A stretch of DNA of 43,048 bases from a bacterium (GTDB lineage Bacteria; Patescibacteriota; Patescibacteriia; Patescibacteriales; XYC2-FULL-47-12): NCBI GenBank assembly GCA_030698385.1, contig JAUYLZ010000019.1, forward strand, positions 1 to 43,048, written 5' to 3'. Position numbers and translations under genes: made by a program. The notes below the pieces were generated by a model, which saw only the letters and a list, made by a program, of their open reading frames with translations, searched no databases and was not told the DNA's origin. Below, piece by piece: positions 9,631 through 17,271 of the stretch. The first letter of the stretch is position 1, and each line of letters begins with the position of its first letter.

Positions 9631-9736
9631 ATTTAATAATTTTATTTACCCCTGTTAAATAACAGCAATGTTTAACGGGGTGAAAAAAAACTGCTTCGCT
9701 GGCAACGCGGTCCGTAGGGTGTTTAAATGTTACATA

Positions 9737-9765
9737 AGTATAATACATTATCAAAAAATAGTCAA
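9737..9765 (-). promoter_or_regulatory. Promoter of typA
   Basis: On the minus strand, TTGACT, a 17-base spacer and TATACT give a leader of about 100 nt before the typA start. Confidence 0.8.
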
Positions 9766-9866
9766 TAGTTTGCTCGCTTCACTCATTTTTTTAAAAATTT
9801 CTGGTTCATTGGCAAAAAAAGTTTTATGTGAGAGAATAACCATAAATAATTAACTAACCTAAAAAT

Positions 9867-10610
9867 ATGTTAAAAAAAACAAACCTAGCTATACTTTTTA
9901 TCATCATTTTTGCGGTCGCTCTAACCGGTTGCAATTTATTTAAAAAAGATAAAACAGACGCGGAAACAAACATTGTTCCAGAATCAGCTGAAGCAGTCCA
10001 AGAGGAAGAAGAAAATTTCACCGGCTCAATCCAGAGTCTAATCTCTCGCGGCAAACCGGTTAAATGCGCCTACTCTGGAGAAGACGACAATGGAAGTTTT
10101 TCCGGCACAACCTATATCGCGGATAGCAAAGCTAGGCAAGATGCGGAAAGCGTGGTGGACGGTAAAACTTACACAGTCCATACTATCATTGATGATAAAA
10201 TTGCTTATTTTTGGACAACTGAAGATCCGCAACAAGGTTTTAAGCTGGATATGAATTTGAATGAAGAAGAACTCGCGGAGTATAATGAAAAAAGAAATGA
10301 GACGGATGAAGAACTAAATGCCAATCTGAATACCGGCGATGAAGAAAAAAAGGAATGGGAAAAAGATTTTGACTTCAAATGCAATAATTGGCAGGCTGAC
10401 AGTTCGGTATTCAATCTTCCTGATGATGTAGAATTTGTTGACCCGTCAGAGATAATAAAACAAGCGGACATTTTAAACGAAGCTGATCTGCCGGCATCAG
10501 CGGATGATTCTGAAGAACTGGATATTAATGAATTAAAAAAATCACTATGCGCCACCTGCGATAGTTCGCCTGAGGCTGAGGAGTGCCGCCGAGGTTTAGG
10601 CTGTGAATAG
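9867..10610 (+). CDS. Secreted lipoprotein of unknown function
   Basis: An N-terminal signal sequence ends in the lipobox LTGC with Cys22 as the lipidation site. Charged residues and an acidic linker follow. The mature domain resembles small CPR lipoproteins with paired cysteines (PVKCAYSG, FKCNNWQAD) and a pattern like LppX/outer-membrane lipoprotein carriers, but the match is not certain. An extra Cys-rich tail (CATCDSSPEAEECRRGLGC) ends the protein and could form disulfides. It is monocistronic, without a clear Shine-Dalgarno sequence. Confidence 0.85.
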   Translation: MLKKTNLAILFIIIFAVALTGCNLFKKDKTDAETNIVPESAEAVQEEEENFTGSIQSLISRGKPVKCAYSGEDDNGSFSGTTYIADSKARQDAESVVDGKTYTVHTIIDDKIAYFWTTEDPQQGFKLDMNLNEEELAEYNEKRNETDEELNANLNTGDEEKKEWEKDFDFKCNNWQADSSVFNLPDDVEFVDPSEIIKQADILNEADLPASADDSEELDINELKKSLCATCDSSPEAEECRRGLGCE

Positions 10611-10627
10611 TGAAATATTTTTTGGAA

Positions 10628-10664
10628 TAAAAAAACAGCCCCAAAAATACGGGGTTGTTTTTTT
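10628..10664. terminator. Bidirectional terminator
   Basis: AAAAAAACAGCCCC-AAAAATA-CGGGGTTGTTTTTTT lies between the convergent lipoprotein and cold-shock genes. Confidence 0.85.
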
Positions 10665-10678
10665 GTTGTCTAAAAAGC

Positions 10679-10873
10679 TTACGCTTTCTTGACCTGAACT
10701 GCGGCTTTACCCTTTGGGGTGTCTTCAGTTTCAAATGTGACCGCGTCGCCTTCGCGCAACTGCGCGAAATCAACACCTTCAACATTGTTGGCGTGAAAAA
10801 ATAAATCGTCAGCGCCTTCTTGAGAGATAAAACCGAAGTTTTTATCAGTCAATTTTTTGATTATTCCTTGCAT
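10679..10873 (-). CDS. Cold-shock domain protein
   Basis: The 64-residue single cold-shock domain protein has RNP1 (KNFGFIS, residues 11-17) and RNP2 (DLFFHAN) in the normal positions. It should bind single-stranded RNA/DNA and act as an RNA chaperone. A leader of about 130 nt separates promoter and start, as in many csp genes whose leader controls translation at low temperature; whether this one does so is inference. Confidence 0.95.
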   Translation of the reverse strand: MQGIIKKLTDKNFGFISQEGADDLFFHANNVEGVDFAQLREGDAVTFETEDTPKGKAAVQVKKA

Positions 10874-11002
10874 ATGAATGTAAAGATAATTTGAATTAAA
10901 TAAATATCAAAAGTAGGAGTTCGACTTTATCTCTACATTATTAATATTTGTCGTCCCATCAAGGCCAATCGCCTGACAGAATGGATAGTAATTAAACTAA
11001 CA
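10874..11002 (-). promoter_or_regulatory. Long 5' UTR of the cold-shock gene
   Basis: About 130 nt run from the predicted start site to the ATG. They contain a GGCGATTGGCCTTGAT element and AT-rich linkers. No known riboswitch was recognised; the length is typical for cold-shock leaders. Confidence 0.45.
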
Positions 11003-11007
11003 ATCTA

Positions 11008-11036
11008 ATACTAACATACATACTTTTTTTTGTCAA
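11008..11036 (-). promoter_or_regulatory. Promoter of the cold-shock gene
   Basis: On the minus strand, TTGACA, a 17-base spacer and TAGTAT. Confidence 0.8.
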
Positions 11037-11069
11037 CTGTCTGCGCAAAACATTTTTTTTTAAAAAAAA

Positions 11070-11098
11070 TTGACTTTTAAACAATTTAGGCATATAAT
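11070..11098 (+). promoter_or_regulatory. Promoter upstream of the 71-residue gene
   Basis: TTGACT, a 17-base spacer and TATAAT, divergent from the cold-shock promoter. Confidence 0.8.
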
Positions 11099-11104
11099 AT
11101 AGAT

Positions 11105-11194
11105 ATTAAATAAGGGAACAGGTTGCTATATTCCGTCCCGGGAAATCTAAATAAAAGCACTATATGCAACTCAGGTTATTCGAGTTGCTTTTTT
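11105..11194 (+). ncRNA. Short leader RNA or small RNA ending in a terminator
   Basis: Between the promoter and the start codon at 11201 lies a 90-nt transcript ending in GCAACTC...GAGTTGC (11166-11188) plus six Ts. It also has a GGGAAC...TTCC and CCCGGG region. It is either a transcription attenuator for the next gene or an independent small RNA. No known family was recognised. Confidence 0.45.
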
Positions 11195-11200
11195 ATATAT

Positions 11201-11416
11201 ATGACTAGTAAAGAACAATTTATCATTGAGCATAACAAGCTATCGCCTCTAAATCTGAAAGCTACGATGGGCATATTAACTCGGTTTAAAATAGAAAAAC
11301 CGGCGCTATTTAAAAGCGATGACTGGCCGATTGATAAAATCCGCCGGCCATTTATTTTTTGGCTCACCTCCCTTTCTAATACAAAAAAAGCGGAAATGAG
11401 CAATGCAAAAAAATAA
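11201..11416 (+). CDS. Small conserved-looking protein of unknown function (71 residues)
   Basis: I chose the ATG at 11201 because residues upstream of it in the same frame would run through the terminator hairpin. The product is a compact helical protein with a LSPLNLKATMGILTRFKIEKP segment and DDWPIDKIRRPFIFWLTSLS. It has no signal peptide or metal site. No Shine-Dalgarno sequence is present, as for other housekeeping-type genes here. Function unknown. Confidence 0.6.
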   Translation: MTSKEQFIIEHNKLSPLNLKATMGILTRFKIEKPALFKSDDWPIDKIRRPFIFWLTSLSNTKKAEMSNAKK

Positions 11417-11479
11417 TAAGGTTACTGCATTTTTATAATTTTTTTTATTTTTAAAAATTTGATGGTTAAAAACTATTAA

Positions 11480-11509
11480 GCCACGGCTTAAAAAACCGTG
11501 GCGTTTTTA
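11480..11509 (+). terminator. Intrinsic terminator
   Basis: GCCACGG...CCGTGGC then GTTTTT, about 65 bases after the 71-residue gene. Confidence 0.75.
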
Positions 11510-11539
11510 TTTCTAACGAATTTATAATATAATAAAGTT

Positions 11540-12313
11540 ATGAAAACAATATACATCAAAAATCGCCGCGGAAAAAAATTGGCGGTGGTCGTGGAAAAAA
11601 ATGCCAAACCGCACGGACTGGCTTTTGTTATGCACGGCTTGGGCGGCCATAAAAACCAGCCTCATATTCAAACTTTTGCCGATGCTTTTCGGGAGAGCGG
11701 CTATACGGTCGTGCTCTTTGACGCCACGAACTCAACCGGCAAAAGCGGCGGAAAGCTTGAGGACGCGACTCTGACCAACTATTACCAAGACTTAGCAGAC
11801 GTCATTGCCTGGAGCGGCAAACAAAACTGGTACCGTGAACCGTTCTGGCTTGCCGGCCACAGCTTGGGCGGCATCAGCGCCGCTTTATACGCGGAAAAAT
11901 TTCCGAAAAAAGTTAAGGCGCTCGCACCGATTTCAACCGTTGTCTCCGGCAAACTCAGTTTGGAAACACACTCAAAAGCAGAGTTGCGGGAATGGGAACG
12001 AATCGGCATGCGTAGCTGGGAGAGCTCCACGCAACCAGGACTGACTAAGCATCTGAAATGGCGGCATATTACCGACCGCCAGCGCTATGATCTCCTGCCA
12101 AAGGCAAAAAAGTTGATCATGCCGGTTCTGCTCATTGTCGGCAGTCTGGATTTAACCACGCCGCTAAAGCACCAAAAAATGCTTTTTAACGCTCTGCCCG
12201 GACAAAAAGAACTGCGCGTCATTAACGGCGCCCGACATACTTTTACTGAAAAAAAACATCTGGCCGAAATCAAAAAAATTTTAAAACAATGGATAAAACA
12301 CACATCTGATTAA
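11540..12313 (+). CDS. Alpha/beta hydrolase (serine hydrolase)
   Basis: A single alpha/beta-hydrolase domain of 257 residues. The oxyanion-region motif MHGLGGHK, nucleophile elbow GHSLGG, acid loop IVGSLDLTTP and terminal ARHTF give a complete Ser-Asp-His triad. The closest recognisable group is the serine aminopeptidase S33/acyl-esterase type (Hydrolase_4). It is probably cytoplasmic since no signal peptide is present. It overlaps or abuts the following DUF2914 gene, suggesting co-transcription. Confidence 0.9.
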   Translation: MKTIYIKNRRGKKLAVVVEKNAKPHGLAFVMHGLGGHKNQPHIQTFADAFRESGYTVVLFDATNSTGKSGGKLEDATLTNYYQDLADVIAWSGKQNWYREPFWLAGHSLGGISAALYAEKFPKKVKALAPISTVVSGKLSLETHSKAELREWERIGMRSWESSTQPGLTKHLKWRHITDRQRYDLLPKAKKLIMPVLLIVGSLDLTTPLKHQKMLFNALPGQKELRVINGARHTFTEKKHLAEIKKILKQWIKHTSD

Positions 12314-12395
12314 TCTTTTTCACAATCTCAAAACCAAAAAAATTCCGGAACTGCGCGAACGCTACGAGCGCTATTTTTCACCGGTAGCGCTAGCG

Positions 12396-13412
12396 TTGGG
12401 TTTTGTCTGGGACAGTCTGACGCTTTCGCGCATTGACCTGCTCTACGGCAATCTGGTGATAATTTTTTATTTAACGCTCGCCGGCGCCAGTATTTTGGTT
12501 ATCAATCTTTATGACTATAATCAAAACCGCTACCGTGTTTTTTCAAAATTAAGAACAATTCTGCCTTATCTTCTGCAATTCACCTTTGGCGGATTGTTTT
12601 CCGCTTTTTTTATTTTTTATACGCGCAGCGCCTCGGTCTGGGCAAGCTGGCCGTTTTTACTGTTTTTGCTATTCTTTCTCATCGGCAACGAACTTTTTCG
12701 AAGGCAGTATCAACGGCTGGTTTTTCAAATCAATATTTATTTTCTGACATTATTTTCCTACGCAATTTTTGCCGTACCGATTCTGCTGGGTAAAATTGGC
12801 GCCTGGATTTTTATCATCAGCGGCTTGATCAGTCTGGTACTAATAATTTTAATAATCTGCTTATTTTTTAAATTAATCCCGAAAAAAATTCTCCAGCGAA
12901 AAAAACTGCTTATGATCAGCATTAGCAGTGTCTATATATTTTTTAATATTTTGTACTTCACAAACTTAATCCCGCCAGTTCCCTTGGCGCTCAAAGCTAG
13001 CGGCATTTATCATAGCATTGTAAAAACTGCTGCCGGTTACAGCGTTACTTATGAAAAACCGCTCTGGTACCAGTTCTACCGAGAATTCAGTTATACATTC
13101 AACTGGCGGCCGGGCGCGTCCATTGTCAGCTACAGCGCGATTTTCACGCCAATAAACATAGCTGTGCCTATTTTCCACCGCTGGTCTTTTTATGATCAGG
13201 AAAAAAATAAATGGGTCGAACTCGGACGCTATGGTTTTCCAATTACCGGCGGACGCGACAACGGCTACCGCGGCTATACGATAAAATCAGGAATAATGCC
13301 CGGCCTTTGGCGCGTTGATGTCATTACCGAACGCGGTCAGGTACTGGGCCGGACAAAATTCAAGGTTGTACAAACTAATACGGAACCGGCGCTGGAGAAA
13401 AAAGTAAAATAA
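12396..13412 (+). CDS. DUF2914 membrane protein
   Basis: The N-terminal half has about six transmembrane segments. The soluble C-terminal 130 residues carry the DUF2914 pattern (HRWSFYDQ, GRDNGYRGYTIK, PGLWRVDVITERGQVLGR). TTG at 12396 is the first conventional start codon. The frame stays open upstream to a stop at 12294, and the upstream residues (ELRERYERYFSPVALALGFVWDSLTLSRIDL) fit the normal N-terminus of this family. Translation may therefore begin at CTG 12306 or ATT 12309, overlapping the hydrolase stop. Function of the family is unknown. Confidence 0.85.
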   Translation: MGFVWDSLTLSRIDLLYGNLVIIFYLTLAGASILVINLYDYNQNRYRVFSKLRTILPYLLQFTFGGLFSAFFIFYTRSASVWASWPFLLFLLFFLIGNELFRRQYQRLVFQINIYFLTLFSYAIFAVPILLGKIGAWIFIISGLISLVLIILIICLFFKLIPKKILQRKKLLMISISSVYIFFNILYFTNLIPPVPLALKASGIYHSIVKTAAGYSVTYEKPLWYQFYREFSYTFNWRPGASIVSYSAIFTPINIAVPIFHRWSFYDQEKNKWVELGRYGFPITGGRDNGYRGYTIKSGIMPGLWRVDVITERGQVLGRTKFKVVQTNTEPALEKKVK

Positions 13413-13437
13413 AAAACGCCCAGACAACAGGCGCTAC
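13413..13437 (-). terminator. Terminator at the end of the NAD operon
   Basis: On the minus strand, CGCC...GGGCG then TTTTTTATTTT. It may also act between the two convergent genes. Confidence 0.55.
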
Positions 13438-13481
13438 GACAAAAAAGAACAAAGGATATTTTCATATGTTTTTTTCCATGA

Positions 13482-13694
13482 TTACTTCATGGACAAATGA
13501 AACTTCCTCCAGAGGGTTGCTCCGCAGTACATTGTGCAGAGACCGCCAATCAGGCAGCTGGATGCCATTACAATTGATGGCGACTTGACAATACTGATAA
13601 GCATTACAATTCCCAGCAATTCCATGGCTAAACAAAATATAATCATAACGAACTGAGCTATGGCGTGCAACGTTTCCTGATTAAATAATTCCAT
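13482..13694 (-). CDS. Small two-span membrane protein
   Basis: A 70-residue protein with two hydrophobic helices (about residues 13-35 and 38-58) and a basic tail (WRKFHLSMK). The ATG at 13694 lies 6 bases after GAGGTG and is preferred to the in-frame GTG at 13703. It is the last gene of the minus-strand NAD cluster, separated from its neighbour by two terminators. Function unknown; holin-like topology is a possibility without further support. Confidence 0.65.
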   Translation of the reverse strand: MELFNQETLHAIAQFVMIIFCLAMELLGIVMLISIVKSPSIVMASSCLIGGLCTMYCGATLWRKFHLSMK

Positions 13695-13818
13695 CTTTTT
13701 CACCTCTATAAAATTTTTAAGCAGCGTTGTATTTCTAAGCGTGAATTTAGCATAGCATATTCAAAAAAATCGGTCAAACCAACTTTTTTATTTTTTTAAT
13801 AATAAAAATTAGCAGAAT

Positions 13819-13845
13819 AAAAGACTAATCTTAGTCTTTTTTTAT
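13819..13845. terminator. Terminator hairpin
   Basis: AAAAGACTA-ATC-TTAGTCTTTTTTT, usable on the plus strand. It lies within the gap between the two membrane-protein genes. Confidence 0.6.
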
Positions 13846-13857
13846 TATTACCAAATA

Positions 13858-13887
13858 AAAAACCCTGATCATTGCTGATCAGGGTTA
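13858..13887 (-). terminator. Terminator of the 381-residue membrane protein gene
   Basis: Perfect stem AACCCTGATCA-TTGC-TGATCAGGGTT followed on the minus strand by TTTTTTATTTGG. Confidence 0.85.
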
Positions 13888-13895
13888 TAAAAAAA

Positions 13896-15041
13896 CTAAT
13901 TAATATTATTTTTTACCGTCCAGTACGCCGTCCCAAACGTTGCCAACCCGACTAAAATAAAAGTCATGACAATCATCCACGCAGACGGTTCAACGGTAAG
14001 GTAAGAAAAAGCGGCGAATTCTTTTCGCTGCCAGCGGCCGGGAATTTTTTCTTTTAACATGCCGGCAACGCTTTTCAGGTCAAGCTGATCGCCCTCCTGA
14101 TTGGCTACAAAGCTGTTTGCTTCACTGACGAAATTCTTCCGGTCGGTCCAGGAAAAAGTCTGGCTCCACTGCACCTCGTGGTTGTCGTTGACACCAACCG
14201 TAATCACTAGCTCGTTTTTATTGCCGCCCTTCCAGTAGTTCTTTTGAGCAGTGCCGGCCTCGCTGGATTTATTTCTGAAAATCAACACCCAGACACGAAT
14301 TTGGTATTTTTTTCCGTATTCGGCATTGATGACATCCAGTTGACGACAAGCGTCTGCTGACAATGGTCCGGCATCGCCAAGCACGGAGGGACACTCATAA
14401 GTGTTGGTAATATCAGGATACTCAAACAGCCCGAATGCTTTCGGATCAACTGCCGGAAAGCTGAACTCTCCGGCTGTTTGCGCCTGCACTCTATTTTCAT
14501 AGAAATGTTTTGAAACCACCGGCACCAGCGTTTCCTCGCGGCGATCCCAGGTGGTTAAGTACATATCGCCGTCATTGAAATGATAATTGCGGCGCAGATC
14601 AACAAAGGTCCGATTACCAAACCGGCGGCAAAGCTCTTCAAAACGCTCGTAAGTAATGCGAATAACGGCGCCGTTTGAATCGCTTGCCTCCCAATCAGCC
14701 GGATGATCGTCAACATCATAAAAATGTTGATGTCCGTCAGGGACTTGTCTGATCTGAATCCTGCCCTCTCCATCAGTATAGGTTTCACTGCGGTACTTGG
14801 TATGCCTGCAGGAAACGCGCTCATCCCAGCTTTCAAAGTATTTGGCGTCAGTCAGCCAGCCGCCCCAGTATTCGGTATCGGCAGTCTGGACGGCCACACT
14901 GCTGAATTTGCACAAAGCAATTAAAACCAGCGAGACAACAAGCGGCACAAAGATTTCCCACCAAACAATGCGGCGCGGAAAAAATAACTTAAGAAACGGA
15001 ATAACGACAACCGGAATGAGAATTGCGAACCAAATCAACAT
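13896..15041 (-). CDS. Membrane protein of unknown function with large extracytoplasmic domain
   Basis: The 381-residue protein has two N-terminal membrane spans (about 2-20 and 28-47) and one C-terminal span (about 353-373). Between them is a soluble domain of about 300 residues rich in Trp, Tyr and charged residues (ADTEYWGGWLTDAKYFESWDE, YHFNDGDMYLTTWDRR). I do not recognise the family. It starts 15 bases after the nadE stop codon with AAGGAG upstream, so it is translated as part of the NAD salvage operon. Confidence 0.85.
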   Translation of the reverse strand: MLIWFAILIPVVVIPFLKLFFPRRIVWWEIFVPLVVSLVLIALCKFSSVAVQTADTEYWGGWLTDAKYFESWDERVSCRHTKYRSETYTDGEGRIQIRQVPDGHQHFYDVDDHPADWEASDSNGAVIRITYERFEELCRRFGNRTFVDLRRNYHFNDGDMYLTTWDRREETLVPVVSKHFYENRVQAQTAGEFSFPAVDPKAFGLFEYPDITNTYECPSVLGDAGPLSADACRQLDVINAEYGKKYQIRVWVLIFRNKSSEAGTAQKNYWKGGNKNELVITVGVNDNHEVQWSQTFSWTDRKNFVSEANSFVANQEGDQLDLKSVAGMLKEKIPGRWQRKEFAAFSYLTVEPSAWMIVMTFILVGLATFGTAYWTVKNNIN

Positions 15042-15056
15042 TTTATTTCTCCTTTT

Positions 15057-17108
15057 TTAATACGATTTTAGACTATCAGGGGTATTATCTAATGCTTGAA
15101 TCCAGACTTGCACGGAAGCATCTGCAGGCATACGCCAGTCTCCGCGCGGCGACAGCGACACCAGTCCCACCTTCGGGCCGTCCGGCACGCAGTTAGCTTT
15201 GTACTGCTTGCGAAAAAACCGGTGCAAGTAATCATAGAGCCAGCGTTTCAATGTCGCATAATCATAATCACCTTCAAAGGCTGTAAGCGCCAAACGCAAA
15301 ATCGTGTCAACTCTGGCGCCAAAACGAACGAAATGATAATTATAAAAATCAGTCAATTCGTAAGGTCCGATGATATCTTCAGTTAGTTGAGACATCTCAA
15401 CCCCATCTGATACCAGTAACTCGGGAGAAATTGGCGTATGAGCGATATCAATTAATATGGATTTTAATGCTTGGTTATCTCCATACAAGTTGTTTGCCAC
15501 CCACTCAATCAAAAAACTGATTAATGTCTTGGGTACGCCGGCATTAGGATTATAGTGACTCATATGGTCAGCCCGAAAAGTGCACCAGCCTTTGGCAATT
15601 TCTGATAAATCGCCGGTGCCAATAACGATACCGCCTCTGATTGCCGCGATCATAAAGAGTAAATCAGTTCGCGTCCAGGCCTGAATGTTCTCAAATGGCG
15701 TATCTTTACGATTCCCTTGATAACCAAGGGTTTGCATAAACAGTTCACAAATTTCTTTAATATTTATCTCAAGATAAGTAACACCAACCGCTTGCATCAA
15801 GGCCAGCGCGTTTCCCTTGGTTCGGCCGACAGTGCCGAATCCTGGCATGGTAACGGCTATAATATCGCTATACGGTAATTCCAAAATATCAAAGGCTTTT
15901 GTTGTTACCAGCAAAGCCTGCGTTGAATCAACACCGCCGGAAATACCGATAACGGCTTTACGCATATCTGCCGGCAATGATTCCAGACGCTGCGCTAAAG
16001 CATCGGCCTGAATCATAAAAGTCTGACGACAGCGCTGGCCAAGCTTCTCCGGATTATTGGGCACAAACGGATGTTTTTCAATTGGCCGCGCGAAGCTAAA
16101 AAAAACATTTTGATTATTACCGCCCAGCTCACCGTCAAAAACTCTGATACGAAATTTTTGTTGGTAATCTCGGGCATTCGCCGCGAACGATGAGTGTTGC
16201 TGTAAACGATCAGCCAGCAAAGTGTTTAGATTAATATCAGCAATGATATGCGTCCCCTGCCGCTGAAAAAGTTCTGACTTGGCCAGTATTTCGCCACGTT
16301 CAGCAATGAAACAACAGCCGTGCCAGGACATATCAGAAGTTGACTCACATACCGCGGAAGTATATATCTGCGCGGCTAGGCAACTGCCTGACTGGGCGCG
16401 GACCAACAGCTCACTATATTCTTCTTTACCAATCGTCACGTTTGACGCTGAACAATTGGAAAGAATCAAAGCGCCATGTAGCGCGGCAACGCGGCTTGGC
16501 GGTACGGGCACCCACAGGTCTTCGCAGATATCGGTAAAAAGCTTTAGATTCGGATAAACTTTTGATTGCAAAATGATATCCGTACCAAATAAAACCTGCC
16601 CTCCGCAAATCTCAACCACACCGCTATCCATACCCTGCGATGGTTGGTTACCATAGTAATACTTGTTTTGAGCGTTAAAATCGGTTGACCGACAAAAATG
16701 TCTGTCTTCGTAAAACTCTCGATAATTTGGCAAGTATGTTTTTGGTACCGCTGACAAAATCTGACCGTTTAAAATGGTCAAAGCGGCATTGTAGTGATTA
16801 CTATCAACTAAAACTGGCGTTCCAACCGTAAACAAAATACCGCTGGGCGCGTCTAATAGCATTCGCAGAGCTTCTTCATAGGCCTGCCGCAAGGTCGCGT
16901 CATTAAACAAATCGCCGCCGGTGTATCCGGTAACACAAAGTTCGGGAAAGACGGCATACTGTACTCCCGCTTGCTGTAAAACACGCAAGGTTTCTACGAT
17001 TGATGCCACATTTTTATGCGGGTTAGCAATAATAGTGCTGATATTAGCCGCGGCCACCCGCACAAACCCATGCTTGCGAATGTCTAAAAACTCTTCTCTG
17101 TTTTTCAT
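15057..17108 (-). CDS. nadE: Glutamine-dependent NAD+ synthetase
   Basis: It catalyses the last step of NAD synthesis: nicotinate adenine dinucleotide, ATP and glutamine to NAD. The N-terminal nitrilase-type glutaminase domain has the full Glu-Lys-Cys triad (E56 in FPELCVTGY, K123 in VPKTYLP, C195 in TDICEDLW). The C-terminal synthetase has the ATP-pyrophosphatase P-loop SGGVDS (390-395). The length of 683 and the C-terminal YKANCVPDGPKVG/SPRGDWRMP match the long two-domain form found in Mycobacterium. AAGGAG lies 8 bases before the ATG, and a boxA-like element lies 45 bases upstream. It follows pncB in the same direction. Confidence 0.97.
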   Translation of the reverse strand: MKNREEFLDIRKHGFVRVAAANISTIIANPHKNVASIVETLRVLQQAGVQYAVFPELCVTGYTGGDLFNDATLRQAYEEALRMLLDAPSGILFTVGTPVLVDSNHYNAALTILNGQILSAVPKTYLPNYREFYEDRHFCRSTDFNAQNKYYYGNQPSQGMDSGVVEICGGQVLFGTDIILQSKVYPNLKLFTDICEDLWVPVPPSRVAALHGALILSNCSASNVTIGKEEYSELLVRAQSGSCLAAQIYTSAVCESTSDMSWHGCCFIAERGEILAKSELFQRQGTHIIADINLNTLLADRLQQHSSFAANARDYQQKFRIRVFDGELGGNNQNVFFSFARPIEKHPFVPNNPEKLGQRCRQTFMIQADALAQRLESLPADMRKAVIGISGGVDSTQALLVTTKAFDILELPYSDIIAVTMPGFGTVGRTKGNALALMQAVGVTYLEINIKEICELFMQTLGYQGNRKDTPFENIQAWTRTDLLFMIAAIRGGIVIGTGDLSEIAKGWCTFRADHMSHYNPNAGVPKTLISFLIEWVANNLYGDNQALKSILIDIAHTPISPELLVSDGVEMSQLTEDIIGPYELTDFYNYHFVRFGARVDTILRLALTAFEGDYDYATLKRWLYDYLHRFFRKQYKANCVPDGPKVGLVSLSPRGDWRMPADASVQVWIQALDNTPDSLKSY

Positions 17109-17152
17109 CTTTTTTCTCCTTTGCCTGTGTTTTAATTATTTTTTTATATTGT

Positions 17153-17164
17153 AAAGAACAAATT
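17153..17164 (-). promoter_or_regulatory. boxA-like element upstream of nadE
   Basis: The minus strand reads TGTTCTTTACAA, close to the NusB/S10 boxA consensus (GYTCTTTAANA). It lies downstream of the hairpin at 17215-17247 and 45 bases before the start. Confidence 0.55.
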
Positions 17165-17214
17165 CCTTAGCTCAAATTACCTATTTTTAAAAAAATAAGA
17201 AACTTGAGAAAGAA

Positions 17215-17247
17215 ACGGTTGTGAAAGCGGTAAACTTCCGCAACCGT
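17215..17247 (-). terminator. Terminator-like hairpin between pncB and nadE
   Basis: On the minus strand, ACGGTTG...CAACCGT with an inner GCGG/CCGC pairing, followed by TTTCTTTCTC. The T-tract is weak, so leaky termination is likely. Confidence 0.55.
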
Positions 17248-17254
17248 GCCATAG

Positions 17255-17262
17255 TAAAGAGC
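17255..17262 (-). promoter_or_regulatory. boxA-like element after the pncB stop codon
   Basis: AGCTCTTTACTA on the minus strand contains the GCTCTTTA core of rrn boxA, 10 bases after the stop and just before the hairpin. Confidence 0.5.
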
Positions 17263-17271
17263 TATTTTAAA

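Noticed and set aside
11213..11219. AAAGAAC matching the boxA complement
   Set aside because: It lies inside the 71-residue coding sequence and on the opposite sense relative to any hairpin-gene arrangement; probably chance.
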